Shown here: one piece after another, positions 39,125-50,854 of the stretch
How positions within the stretch are numbered: the first letter of the stretch is position 1
Layout: each line of letters opens with the position of its first letter
Assembly (NCBI RefSeq): GCF_045679555.1
Contig: NC_092092.1
Span: forward strand, 5,858,517 to 5,922,516
Reading direction: 5' to 3'
Length of the DNA stretch: 64,000 bases
DNA from: Salvelinus alpinus
Taxonomy: Eukaryota > Chordata > Actinopteri > Salmoniformes > Salmonidae
The notes under the pieces: generated by a model
Databases searched by the model: none
What the model was told of the DNA's origin: nothing
Seen by the model: the letters and a program-made list of their open reading frames with translations, nothing else
Position numbers and translations under genes: made by a program

Positions 39125-42100
39125 ATCAGTCAGGATGCCCTCGATGGTGCAGATGTAGAACCTTTTGAGGATCTGAGGACCCATGCCAACTCTTTTCAGT
39201 CTCCTGAGGGGGAGTAGGTTTTGTCGTGCTGCTTCACAACTGTCATGGTGTGCTTGGACCAAGTTAGTTTGTTGTTGATGTGGACGCCAAGGAACTTGAA
39301 GCTCTCAACCTGCTCCACTGCAGCCCCGTCGATGAGAATGGGGGCGTGCTCGGTCCTCTTTTTCCTGTAGTCCACAATCATCTTGTTAGAGGAATTTGAT
39401 TCCTATGTGTTCGTTAACCAATTCAATTATAACAAAGCAAACACTCTGTCCGTTTATAAGAATTTGTAAGGTCCTCATTTGCATAAAATAGACAAAGACC
39501 AGTCTCAAAATTAATCAATAGCTTTATTCTCGAGAGAGCTCTCACGTGCATATACAAAACAGTTATTTTTATCCCTTCTCTTAAACTAACGAACATACAG
39601 TACACGCTATATTTGGATTATCTCCTGAGGTCTCACCACATTTTATTACCACTCAGCTGACAGTTCCAGTCCCCCCCAGATACGGAAAACCTGGAGGGGC
39701 TCTCGCTGTCTTATTTTATCTCCACAGAGTTATAGCTGGGTAGGTTCAATCATAGGTTAATGATTCACTTAGTTTTCTTTAGGCACACACATACCTTCCT
39801 CTCTTCCCAGGTACATGCTACATAACCTCTTTCTTATGAACTAACATTATTTATCAATACAGAAAAACAGGGTAGAATTCAATTAGTTATAGTTATAGTT
39901 AAATGTATACATCGTTTAGTCATTATTCATAAAATTCATAACACATCTCCTTTGTCTTGATCATGTTGAGGGAGAGGTTGTTGTCCTGGCACCACACGGC
40001 CAGGTTTCTGGCTGTCTCGTTGTTGTTGATGATCAGGCCTAACACTGTTGTGTCATTGGCACATTTAATGATGGTGTTGGAGTCGTGCCTGGCCGTGCAG
40101 TCATGAGTGAACAGGGAGTACAGGAGGGAGCTAAGCATGCACCCCTGAGGGGCCCCTGTGTTGAGGATCAGCGTGGCGGATGTGTTGTTACCTACCCTTA
40201 CCACCTGGAGGCGGCCCGTCAGGAAGTCCAGGATCCAGTTGCAGAGGGAGGTGTTTAGTCCCAGGGTCCTTAACTTATTGATGAGCTTTGAGGGCACTAT
40301 GGTGTTGAACGCTGAACTGTAGTCAATGAATAGCATTCTCACACAAGTGTTCCTTTTGTCCAGGTGGGAAAGGGCTGTGTGGAGTGCAATAGCGACTGCA
40401 TCATCTGTGGATCTGTTAGGGTGTTATCCAAATTGGAGTGGGTCTAGGGTTTCTGGGATGATGGTGTTGAGGTGAGCCATGACCAGCCTTTCAAAGCACT
40501 TCATGGCTACCAATGTGAGTGCTACAGGTCAGTAGTCATTTTGGCAGGTTACCTTGGTGTTCTTGGACACAGGCACTATGGTGGTCTGCTTAAAACATGT
40601 TGGTATTACAGACTCGGACAGGGAGAGGTTGAAAATGTCAGTGAAAACACTTGCTAGTTGGTCAGCGCATGCTCGCAGTACACGTCCTGGTAATCCGTCT
40701 GGCCCTGCGGCCTTGTGAATGTTGACCTGTCTAAAGGTCTTACTCACATCGGCGGCGGAGAGGGTGATCACACAATCTTCCGGAACAGCTGGTGCTCTCA
40801 TGTTTCAGTGTTATTTGCCTCGAAGCCAGCATATAAGTAGTTTAGCTCGTCCGGTAGGCTTGTGTCACTGGGCAGCTCTCGGCTGTGCTTCCCTTTGTAG
40901 TCTATAATGGTTTGCAGGCCCTGCCGCATCCGACGAGCGTCAGAGCCAGTGTAGTACGGCTCGATTTTAGTCCTGTATTGACGCTTTGCTTGTATGATGG
41001 TTCGTCGGAGGGCATAGCAGGATTTCTTATAAGCTTCCGGGTTAGAATCCCGTTCCTTGATAGCAGCAGCTCTAGCCTTTAGCTCAGCGCGGATGCTGCC
41101 TGTATCCATGGTTTCTGTTCGGTACAGTCACTGTAGGGACGACGTCATCGTTGCACTTATTGATGAAGCCAATGACAGATGTGGTGTACTCCTCAATGCC
41201 ATTGGAGGAATCACGGAACATATTCCAGTCCTGTAGCTTAGCATCTGCTTCATCTGACCACCTTTTTATTGATCTAGTCACTGGTGCTTCCTGCTTAAAT
41301 TTTTGCTTGGAAGGAGGAATCAGGAGGGTGGAATTAGGGTCACATTTCCAAAATGGAGGGCGAGGGAGAGCTTTGTATGCATCTCTGTGTGTGGAGTACA
41401 GGTGGTACAGAGTTCTTTTCCCTCTGGTTGCACATTTAACACGCTGAAAGAAATTAGGTAAAACTGATTTAAGTTTCCTCTTCATTAAAGTCCCCGGCTA
41501 CTAGGAGCACCGCCTCTGGGTGAGCGTTTTCTTATTTGCTTATGGTGGAATACAGCTCATTCAATGCTATCTTGGTGCCAGGCTCTGACTGTGGTGGTAT
41601 GTAAACAGCTACAAAGAACATAGATGAAAACTCTCTCGGTAGGTAATGTGGTCTGCAGCTTATCATGAGAAACTCTACCTCAGGCAAGCAATAGCTCGAG
41701 ACTTCCTTAGATATCATGCACCAGCTGTTGTTTACAAAAATACATAGACCGCCGCCCCTTGTCTTATCAGACGCCGCTGTTCTATCCTGCCGGTACAGCG
41801 TATAACCAGCCAGCTGTATGTTGATATCGTAGTCGTTCAGCCACGACTCCGTGGAGCATAAGATGTTACAGTTTTTAATGTCCCATTGGTAGTTTAATCT
41901 TCCCAATAACGCTTCCATTTTATTGTCCAAAGATTGCATGTTTGCGAGCAGAATTGAGGGAAGTGGGGGTTTATTTGGTCACCTCCGACTTCTCAGCAGG
42001 CAGCCCGCTCTCCGGCCTCTCTTTCTCTGCCTCCTCTTCACGCAGATCACGAGGCTCGCGGCCTGTTCCCGAGGGATCCGTATATCCTTCGCCTCGGGCT

Positions 42101-42325
42101 CGTCAGAGTAGTGAAAGAAGAAAAAGGATTCTGCTAGTCCGTAGTGAGTAATCGCAGTCCTGATGTCTAGAAGTTATTTTCGGTCATAAGAGATGGTAGC
42201 GGCAACATTATGTACAAAAAGAGTAAAAAAATAAGTTAAAAACAACGCAGATAAACAAACAAAAAAACACAATCGGTTAGGGGGTACGTAAAACGTCTGC
42301 CTTCTGCTCCTGCGCCATCTTACAA
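39125..42325 (-). mobile_element. L2/CR1-like LINE with endonuclease and RT
   Basis: The longest LINE copy here, minus strand. Its 5' end lies near 42325 (AAGATGGCGCAGGAGCAGAA in LINE sense). ORF2 pieces in order are 41939-41532 (endonuclease: STESWLNDYDINIQLAGY, TRGGGLCIFVNNSW), 41485-41084, 41109-40798, 40801-40529 ([22 protein letters not shown] palm) and 40342-39923 ([36 protein letters not shown]). The rest of the catalytic region is decayed and the tail piece is 39381-39196. The frame is shifted at least four times. A 560-bp solo LTR splits it at 39384-39943. Confidence 0.9.
39384..39943 (-). mobile_element. Solo LTR, 560 bp, retrovirus-like
   Basis: The insert starts TGTTAGAGG and ends ATAACA, giving TGTTA/TAACA inverted ends. 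It is flanked by the perfect 5-bp duplication CATCT. It interrupts the LINE exactly, since the sequence on both sides matches other LINE copies continuously. A polyadenylation hexamer AATAAAG lies on the minus strand near 39515, which suggests minus orientation. There is no internal region, so this is a solo LTR left by recombination. The intact duplication suggests a fairly recent insertion, younger than the LINE. Family (endogenous retrovirus versus other LTR element) is not settled. Confidence 0.85.
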
Positions 42326-42385
42326 GGTGGTACTGTATGTGTTAGTATGTACTGCATGTGTTAGTATATGTCCAGCCAAGGATCT

Positions 42386-43866
42386 ACAGTGCCTTGCAAA
42401 AGTATTCACCCTCCTTGGAGTATTTCCTATTTTGTTTAATTACAACCTGTAATTTAAATTTATTTTTATTTGGATTCCATTTAATGGACATCCACAAAAT
42501 AGTCAAAATTGGTGAAGTGAAAAAAAATAAAAAACTTGTTTTCAAACATTAAATAAAAAATAAAAAAAATGTAAAAGTGGTGCGTGCATATGTATTCACC
42601 CCCTTTGCTATGAAGACCCTAAATAAGATCTGGTGCAACCAATTACCTTTAGAAGTCACATTAGTTAAATAAAGTCCACCTGTGTGCAATCTAAGTCTCA
42701 CATGATCTGTCACATGATCTCAGTATATATACACCAGTTCTGAAAGGCCCCACCACCAAGCAAGCGGCACTATGAAGACCAAGGAGCTCTCCAAACAGGT
42801 CAGGGACAAAGTTGTGGAGAAGTACAGATCAAGGTTGGGTTACAAAAAAATATCCGAAACTTTGAACATCCCACTGAGCACCATTAAATCCATTATTAAA
42901 AATTGGAAAGAATATGGCACCACAACAAACCTGGCAAGAGAGGGCCGCCCACCAAAACTCACAGACCAGGCAAGTAGGGCATTAATCAGAGAGGCAACAA
43001 AGAGACCAAAGATAACCCTGATGGAGCTGCAAAGCGGAGATCGGAGTATCTTTCCATAGGACCACTTTAAGCTGTACACTCCACAGAGGTGGGCTTTACT
43101 GAAGAGTGGCCAGAAAAAAAGCCATTGCTTAAAGAAAAAAATAAGCAAACATGTTTGGTGTTCACCAAAAGTTATGTGGGAGACTCCCCAAACATATGGA
43201 AGAAGGTACTTTGTTAAGATGAGACTGGCCATCAAGGAAAACACTATGTTTGGCACAAACCCAACACCTCTCATCACACCGAGAACACCACCCCACAGTG
43301 AAGCATGGTGGTGGCAGCATCATTCTGTGGGGATGTTTTTCATCGGCAGAGACTGGGAAACTGGTCAGAATTGAAGGAATGATGGATGGCGCTAAATACA
43401 GGGAAATTCTTGAGGGAAACCTCAGAGATTTGAGACTGGGATGGAGGTTCACCTTCCAGCAGGACAATGACCCTAAGCATACTGCTAAAGTAACACTCAA
43501 GTGGGAAACATTTAAATGTCTTGGAAGGAGCTGGAGCAGTTTTGCCTTGAAGAATGGGCTAGTGGCTAGATGTGCCAAGCTTTAGAGACATATCCCAAGA
43601 AACTTGCAGCTGTAATTGCTGCAAAAGGTGGCTCTACAAAGTATTGACTTTGGAGGGGGGGGTGAATAGTTATGCACGCTTAAGTTTTCAGTTTTTTTAT
43701 CTTATTTCTTGTTTGTTTCACAATAGAACATATTTTGCATCTTCAAAGTGGTAGGCATGTTGCGTAAATCAAATGATACAAAAGAAAATAATATTACAAT
43801 ATCCATATTGTAAGGCAACAAAATATGAAAAATGCAAAGGGGTGAATACTTTCGCAAGCCACACTA
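42386..43866 (+). mobile_element. Tc1-like transposon, near full length, broken
   Basis: The terminal repeats are CAGTGCCTTGCAAAAGTATT on the left, and AATACTTTCGCAAGCC on the right. Transposase runs on the plus strand. The first part (42772-43059) starts MKTKELSKQVRDKVVEKYRS and carries the paired-type helix-turn-helix and REGRPPKLTDQ. Later pieces lie in other frames: 43174-43374, and 43250-43585 with [19 protein letters not shown] and [15 protein letters not shown]. At least two frame shifts, and the third acidic residue region is poor. A poly(G) patch lies at 43655. Confidence 0.9.
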
Positions 43867-43894
43867 CATAGGACCACTTAGAAGATGTATCTAC

Positions 43895-46893
43895 ATTTGT
43901 AGTATGTGCTGTATGTGTGGGTATGTGTGGGTATGTGTTGGTAGGTGCTGTATGTGTTGGTATGTGCTGTATGTGTTGGTATGTGTTTGTATGTGTTGGT
44001 ATGTGTTAGTATGTATTGGTATGTGTTAGTATATGCTGCATGTGTGGGTATGTGCTGTATGTGTTGGTATGTGTTGGTATGTGCTGTATGTGCTGTATGT
44101 GTTGGTATGTGCTGTATGTGTTGGTATGTGCTGTATGTGTTATTATGTGCTGTATGTGTTGGTATGTGTTGGTATGTGCTGTATGTGTTGGTATGTGTTG
44201 ATATGTGTTGGTATGTGTTGGTATGTGCTGTATGTGTTGGTATGTGTTGGTATATGCTGTATGTGTTGGTATGTGCTGTATGTGTTGGTATGTGTTGGTA
44301 TGTGTTGATATGTGCTGTATGTGTTGGTATGTGTTGGTATGTGTTGGTATGTGTTGGTATGTGCTGTATGTGTTGGTATGTGTTGGTATGTGCTGTATGT
44401 GTTGGTATGTGTTGGTATGTGCTGTATGTGTTGGTATGTGTTGGTAGGTGCTGTATGTGTTGATATGTGTTGGTATGTGCTGTATGTGTTGATATGTGTT
44501 GGAATGTGCTGTATGTGTTGGTATGTGCTGTATGTGTTGATATGTGTTGGAATGTGCTGTATGTGTTGGTATGTGTTGATATGTGCTGTATGTGTTGGTA
44601 TGTGTTGGTATGTGTTGGTATGTGTTGGTATGTGTTGGTATGTGCTGTATGTGTTGGAATGTGTTGGTATGTGTTGGTATGTGCTGTATGTGTTGGTAGG
44701 TGCTGTATGTGTTGGTATGTGTTGATATGTGTTGGTATGTGTTGGTATGTGTTGGTATGTGCTGTATGTGTTGGTATGTGTTGGAATGTGCTGTATGTGT
44801 TGGTATGTGTTGGAATGTGTTGGTATGTGTTGGTATGTGCTGTATGTGTTGGTATGTGTTGGAATGTGCTGTATGTGTTGGAATGTGTTGGTATGTGTTG
44901 GAATGTGTTGGTATGTGTTGGTATGTGCTGTATGTGTTGGTATGTGTTGGTATGTGTTGGTATGTGTTGGTATGTGCTGTATGTGTTGGTATGTGTTGGT
45001 ATGTGTTGGAATGTGTTGGTATGTGTTGGTATGTGTTGGTATGTGCTGTATGTGTTGGTATGTGCTGTATGTGTTATTATGTGCTGTATGTGTTGGTATG
45101 TGTTGATATGTGTTGGTATGTGTTGGTATGTGTTGGTATATGCTGTATGTGTTGGTATGTGCTGTATGTGTTGGTATGTGTTGGTGTGTGTTATGTGCTG
45201 TATGTGTTGGTATGTGTTGGTATGTGCTGTATGTGTTGGTATGTGTTGGTATGTGCTGTATGTGTTGGTATGTGCTGTATGTGTTGGTATGTGTTGGTGT
45301 GTGTTGATATGTGCTGTATGTGTTAGTATGTGCTGTATGTGTTGGTATGTGTTGGTATGTGCTGTATGTGTTGGTATGTGTTGGTATGTGCTGTATGTGT
45401 TGGTATGTGTTGGTATGTGCTGTATGTGTTGGAATGTGTTGGTATGTGTTAGTATGTGCTGTATGTGTTGGTATGTGTTGGTATGTGTTGGTATGTGCTG
45501 TATGTGTTGGAATGTGTTGGTATGTGTTGGTATGTGCTGTATGTGTTGGTAGGTGCTGTATGTGTTGATATGTGTTGGTATGTGCTGTATGTGTTGATAT
45601 GTGTTGGAATGTGCTGTATGTGTTGGTAGGTGCTGTATGTGTTGGTATGTGTTGATATGTGTTGGTATGTGTTGGTATGTGCTGTATGTGTTGGTATGTG
45701 TTGGAATGTGCTGTATGTGTTGGAATGTGTTGGTATGTGTTGGTATGTGTTGGTATGTGCTGTATGTGTTGGTATGTGCTGTATGTGTTGGTATGTGTTG
45801 GTATGTGCTGTATGTGTTGGTATGTGTTGGTATGTGTTGGTATGTGTTGGTATGTGCTGTATGTGTTGGTATGTGCTGTATGTGTTGGTATGTGTTGGTA
45901 TGTGCTGTATGTGTTGGTATGTGTTGGAATGTGTTGGTATGTGTTGGTATGTGTTGGTATGTGCTGTATGTGTTGGTATGTGCTGTATGTGTTGGTATGT
46001 GCTGTATGTGTTGGTATGTGTTGGTATGTGTTGGAATGTGTTGGTATGTGTTGATATGTGTTGGTATGTGTTGGAATGTGTTGGTATGTGTTGGTATGTG
46101 CTGTATGTGCTGTATGTGTTGGTATGTGCTGTATGTGTTGGTATGTGTTGGTATGTGCTGTATGTGTTGGTATTTGTTGATATGTGTTGGAATGTGTTGG
46201 TATTTGTTGATATGTGTTGGAATGTGTTGGTATGTGCTGTATGTGCTGTATGTGTTGGTATGTGCTGTATGTGTTGGTATGTGTTGGTATGTGCTGTATG
46301 TGCTGTATGTGCTGTATGTGTTGGAATGTGTTGGTATGTGTTGATATGTGCTGTATGTGTTGGTATGTGTTGGTATTTGTTGATATGTGTTGGTATGTGT
46401 TGGAATGTGTTGGTATGTGCTGTATGTGTTGGTATGTGTTGGTATGTGTTGGTATGTGCTGTATGTGTTGGTATTTGTTGATATGTGTTGGTATGTGTTG
46501 GAATGTGCTGTATGTGTTGGTATGTGTTGGTATTTGTTGATATGTGTTAGTATGTGTTGGAATGTGTTGATATGTGTTGGTATATGTGAATGTGCTGTAT
46601 GTGTTGGTATGTGTTGGTATTTGTTGATATGTGTTGGTATGTGTTGGAATGTGCTGTATGTGTTGGTATTTGTTGATATGTGTTAGTATGTGTTGGTATG
46701 TGTTGGAATGTGTTGGTATGTGTTGATATGTGCTGTATGTGCTGTATGTGTTGGAATGTGTTGGTATGTGCTGTATGTGCTGTATGTGTGGGTATGTGTT
46801 GGTATGTGCTCTATGTGTTGATATGTGCTGTATGTGTTGGTGTGTGTTGGTATGTGTTGATATGTGCTGTATGTGTTGGTGTGTGCTGTATGT
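43895..46893. repeat. TATGTGTTGG minisatellite, 3 kb
   Basis: Tandem 10-bp units, mainly TATGTGTTGG mixed with TATGTGCTG and TATGTGTTGA, for 3 kb. Units of 9 and 10 bp are shuffled, so all forward frames open and close. On the minus strand a 935-codon frame of QHIPTHTNTYSTY type stays open (46950-44143). I read this as a repeat artefact, not a gene. Confidence 0.97.
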
Positions 46894-48091
46894 GTGATCC
46901 TTTGAACCAATGACCTTGGCATAACCCCGGAGGACCACCCTCTTTATCACGTTGACTGAGGCTCACCCATTATTAAGTTCAATGTATGAAGTTCTGACAA
47001 GCCCACTAGTGACATCTCCTGTCACATTAATGTGGGATCAAGTCCCGCAGGGATCACATGCAAATACTAAAATGTGTTTTATGCACTCACTATACTGTAA
47101 GTCACAGTATTAAAAATGTCTGCTGCACAGCAAATTATCCGTTGTTGAAATCAACACGAGTGTTAAATTGAACTCTGGCCCAGTCTCTATACAGGTCCAC
47201 ACTTTTCAGTGTTAAATACACACACTGCTTAGTGTAAATCCTTAGTTGCATATTTCCCAGAGTGCCTTTTTATTTCTGGTGAATTGTAGAGTTACCACCC
47301 ATGACTGTATTTGTTAGTGACAGAGACTTGGCTGTTGCGGTCTCTTTCTGTGTGTCCTGTGGCCCCCAGCAAGTGAGATCCTAAGTGGATGATACTAACA
47401 TTAAAATTACATTCAATACAACTAATAAATTAGGCATTATTCTGAGGGCATAGTTTTACCTTAATTTAGTGGCCTGAAACTCAAGGGTTGGCAAATCACA
47501 TTATGACGGCTTGCAAAGTGAGTGGGGATGTCCAACATTTTATATTTCGATTCACCCGGGAACCTGTATTCAGAATGACTGCAGGATTGGGAAGACAAAG
47601 ATATGGGACAACATAAAGCATCTAAACTGTAACAACCATTTCAGTAACGGGTGCCATAAATCCAAGTAACAAATTGGATTAGTTTAGACAAATTTATGTT
47701 ATTTACAGTGCCTTCAGAAAGTATTCACACCCCTTGACTTTTTCCACATTTTGTTATGTTACAGCCTGAATGTAGAATGGGTTAAAATGGAGACACATAC
47801 AATACCCCATAATGTCAAAGTGGAATTATGTTTTTTGATTTAAAAAAAAACGAATTAATTAAAAATGAAAACTCAATAAGTATTCAACCTCTTTGTTACG
47901 GCAAGACTAAATAAGTTCAGGAGTAAAGATTTGCTTAACTAGTCACATAAGTTGCATGGACTCACTCTGTTTGCAATAATAGTGTTTAACATGAATGACT
48001 ACCTCATCTCTGTAACCCACACAAACAACTCATTATCTGTAAGGTTCCCCGAGCAGTGCATTTCAAAAAGATATTTAACCACAAAGACAAA

Positions 48092-49375
48092 GGACTTTTT
48101 TTTTTGTACGATTTAATTATGTATCTTTTATAAACAATACAAAATGTACACATACAAACGACAGCATCATACAAACATCCACAACATCACCACTGCCCAG
48201 ACCCCTCCACCCCCTGCTCACACCCTCATCTCAGGTGCCCGTATCACTCTCCGCCACATGGCCTCAAACTGCAACGTTTTGTTTCTCTCCGTAGCCCACA
48301 CACTTTCAACATTTACTTAATAAAGCTTTTAACCTTTCCATTGTGTTAACNNNNNNNNNNNNNNNNNNNNNNNNNNNNNNNNNNNNNNNNNNNNNNNNNN
48401 NNNNNNNNNNNNNNNNNNNNNNNNNNNNNNNNNNNNNNNNNNNNNNNNNNGATGGAGGATTGGTTGATTTCCAGTTTAAGTATAATTTTTTATTTTTTTT
48501 AAAGATGATTGACGAGAAATGTATAGTCCAACCCATCAGGTATCTCACTGCACCCTCATATGCCATGTCTTGAAATACGCAGACAAACGGATCAAAAGTA
48601 AATTTACATTGTATAACTGTACTTCTGACGCCCAACTTTCTAACTGCGCCCATAACTTTTGGACATTATAACATTCCCAGAAAGCATGAATTATTGAGTC
48701 ATTATTAGTTTTACACTTCAGACACGTTGTGTTGTCTCTTGTATAATGAATTCTATACATTCATTTATACTGGATTAAACGTACATTTTCATTAACTGTA
48801 AAATCGTTAGCTATGTTCCAACTTTCCCTCCATCTTGTGTCAATATTAGTTATTTTTTAAGTCTTGGTTCCAATATTTAATATTTTTTTCCTAAGAGATT
48901 GTCAGTTGGATAGGCTCTCTGCAGGGTTTTGTATATCTTACCTATCATATGAACATCATTTTCTAACTCAAATAAGATTCCCTCCAGGTTGCTCTGATGT
49001 CAAAAAAGATTTCAAATCAACATTTCGTGATACGTAACTTTTAAGTTGCATGTATTTGAAACTATCTACATTGGTCAGTCCAATTTACTTGCATTTTTTA
49101 ACTCAAATAAGATTGTGTTGATGTCCAAAAGATTTCAAATCGAAATTTTGTGATATAAAACTTTTAAGTTGCATGTATTTTAAAAATATCTACATTGGTC
49201 AATCAAAAAATAGCTTTTTAAAGCTGTCATAGAAATAAATGTTTTTCCAGGTAATTACCAGGTAATTTACGGTTTCTATACCATTAGTTTTCCATGTGGA
49301 TCAATTTATAGGCAAACTATGAAATTATTAATGTTCTTAGCGTTATCCTTTGAAAAAAAGACACGTAAAAAGAAC
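48092..49375 (-). mobile_element. L1-like LINE 3' fragment with assembly gap
   Basis: On the minus strand the frame at 48760-48545 encodes CLKCKTNNDSIIHAFWECYN, the cysteine-rich zinc-binding end of L1-clade ORF2 (C-x2-C ... H-x4-C pattern). The poly-T at 48097-48106 is the poly(A) tail in element sense. A 100-N gap (48351-48450) lies inside, and the rest is decayed. Confidence 0.65.
48351..48450. other. Assembly gap, 100 N
   Basis: Exactly 100 N, a typical placeholder for a gap of unknown size. Frames that cross it have no meaning. Confidence 0.99.
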
Positions 49376-50854
49376 ACCAGGGAGGTTTTCCAACATTACT
49401 GAGTAGCACTCGACTAATTTTCAAGCATAGTGGTAGCTGCATCATGTTATGGTTATGCTTGTAATCGTTAAGGACTGGGGAGTTTTTCAGGATAAAAAAT
49501 AATAAATGGAATGGAGCTCAGCACAGGCAAAATCCAAAAGGAAAACCTGGTTCAATCTGCTTTCCACCAAACACTGTGAGATGAATTCACCTTTCAGCAG
49601 GATAAATGCCTTAAAACACAAGGCCAAATCTACACTGGAGTTGCTTACCAAGAAAACAGTGAATGTTCCTGAGTGGCCGAGTTAAAGTTTAAATTTAAAT
49701 CTACTTGAAAATCTATGGTAAGACCTGAAAATGGTTGTCTAGCAATGATCAACAACCAATTCGACAGAGCTTTAAGAAATACAAAAATAATAATGTGCAA
49801 ATACTGCTCAATCCAGGTGTGGAAAGAGTTTAGAGACTTACCCGGAAGTACTCACAGCAGTAATTGCTGTCAAAGGTGTTCTACAAAGTTTTGACTCAAG
49901 GGTGAGAATACTTATATAAATTAGATATTTGCTGTATTTAAATTAGATGGGTAAGAATTTAAAAAAATATTTTATCCATTTTAAAGTCAGGCTGTAACAC
50001 AACAAAATGTGACAAGATGAATGAATAAATCAATGTACATGAAAAAACATACATATTGAAACGACCAATTCTAAAAATCAACCTGCAATAGAGCATCCTG
50101 GGAAATATGACAATGATGGGCGTGGTTTTACTTTAACACTGGTTATTAACAACAACACTGGGGTTCTTTTACACCAATGAATGTTAATTTAACACTTAAC
50201 CTAGAAATGTTACACTGAAAATTCAACACTAGATACATTTGCTGTGTAAGGAGTGATGTGAGTCGAGGGGGCATGAGTTGATGGTTTGAACCAGAGAAGA
50301 AAATACCTCTTTTACAGGGTTGGGGTCAATTCCAAATCAGTCAATTCAGGAAGTATACTGAAATTCCAATTACATTTCAATTCAGGAAGTAAACTGATAT
50401 TCCAATTCAATTCAGGAAGCAAACTGAAAATCCAATTCAATTCAGGAAGCAAACTGAAATTCTAATGTTCGTCAATGCTTTTCCTATACTTCCTGACCTG
50501 AATTGACTAAACTTGAATTGAAATGAACCCTGACCTCTTGTGATTTTGTGTGTCGTTAGGTATGCAGCGGCAGCCAAAGACAAGAGGACACTCCAGGCTC
50601 ATCACATAACCCACGTCCTGAACGCAGAGGATGGGAAGTTTAACGCGAACACGGGCTACTACGGGGACACTACAATCCCCACGGACTGGAGCCAATCCAC
50701 ACGGCGTCCTTTGACCTCTGCTCCTTCTTCTGCTCTGCAGCCAAATTCGTCAAGACCGCCCTGAGCTCGCCCAACGGTAAGCAATCAATCAAAGGTATTT
50801 TATAAAGCCCTTTTTACATCATCGGTTGTCGCAAAGTGTTTTACAGAAGCTTTT

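Larger units (their letters stand above)
47706..50020 (+). mobile_element. Tc1-like transposon split by an L1-like insert
   Basis: The left terminal repeat GTGCCTTCAGAAAGTATTCA starts near 47706. The sequence breaks off after CCACAAAGACAAAGG (48093) and resumes at CACCAGGGAGGTTTTCCAAC (49377). The matching site in the copy at 29690-29730 is continuous. The remaining body is decayed transposase sequence, and the extreme right end is lost (stops at AAAATGTGACAAG, 50017). Confidence 0.78.
47125..50248. repeat. MITE-like repeat disrupted by a nested Tc1
   Basis: The left end near 47125 (GCACAGCAAATTATCCGTTG) and the right end near 50245 (CAAATGTATCTAGTGTTGAA as complement) belong to the same family as 27593-27862. 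The right part 50025-50248 is its inverted end. The middle is displaced by a Tc1 (47706-50020). Sequence at 47280-47700 is unassigned. Confidence 0.55.

Noticed and set aside
44143-46950. 935-residue minus-strand frame and many Cys/Val/Met-rich plus-strand frames
   Set aside because: Products of the TATGTGTTGG array. Sequence is pure repeat and no unique part is attached.
48306-48653. Frames crossing the run of N
   Set aside because: They span an assembly gap of unknown size, so the joined reading has no meaning.
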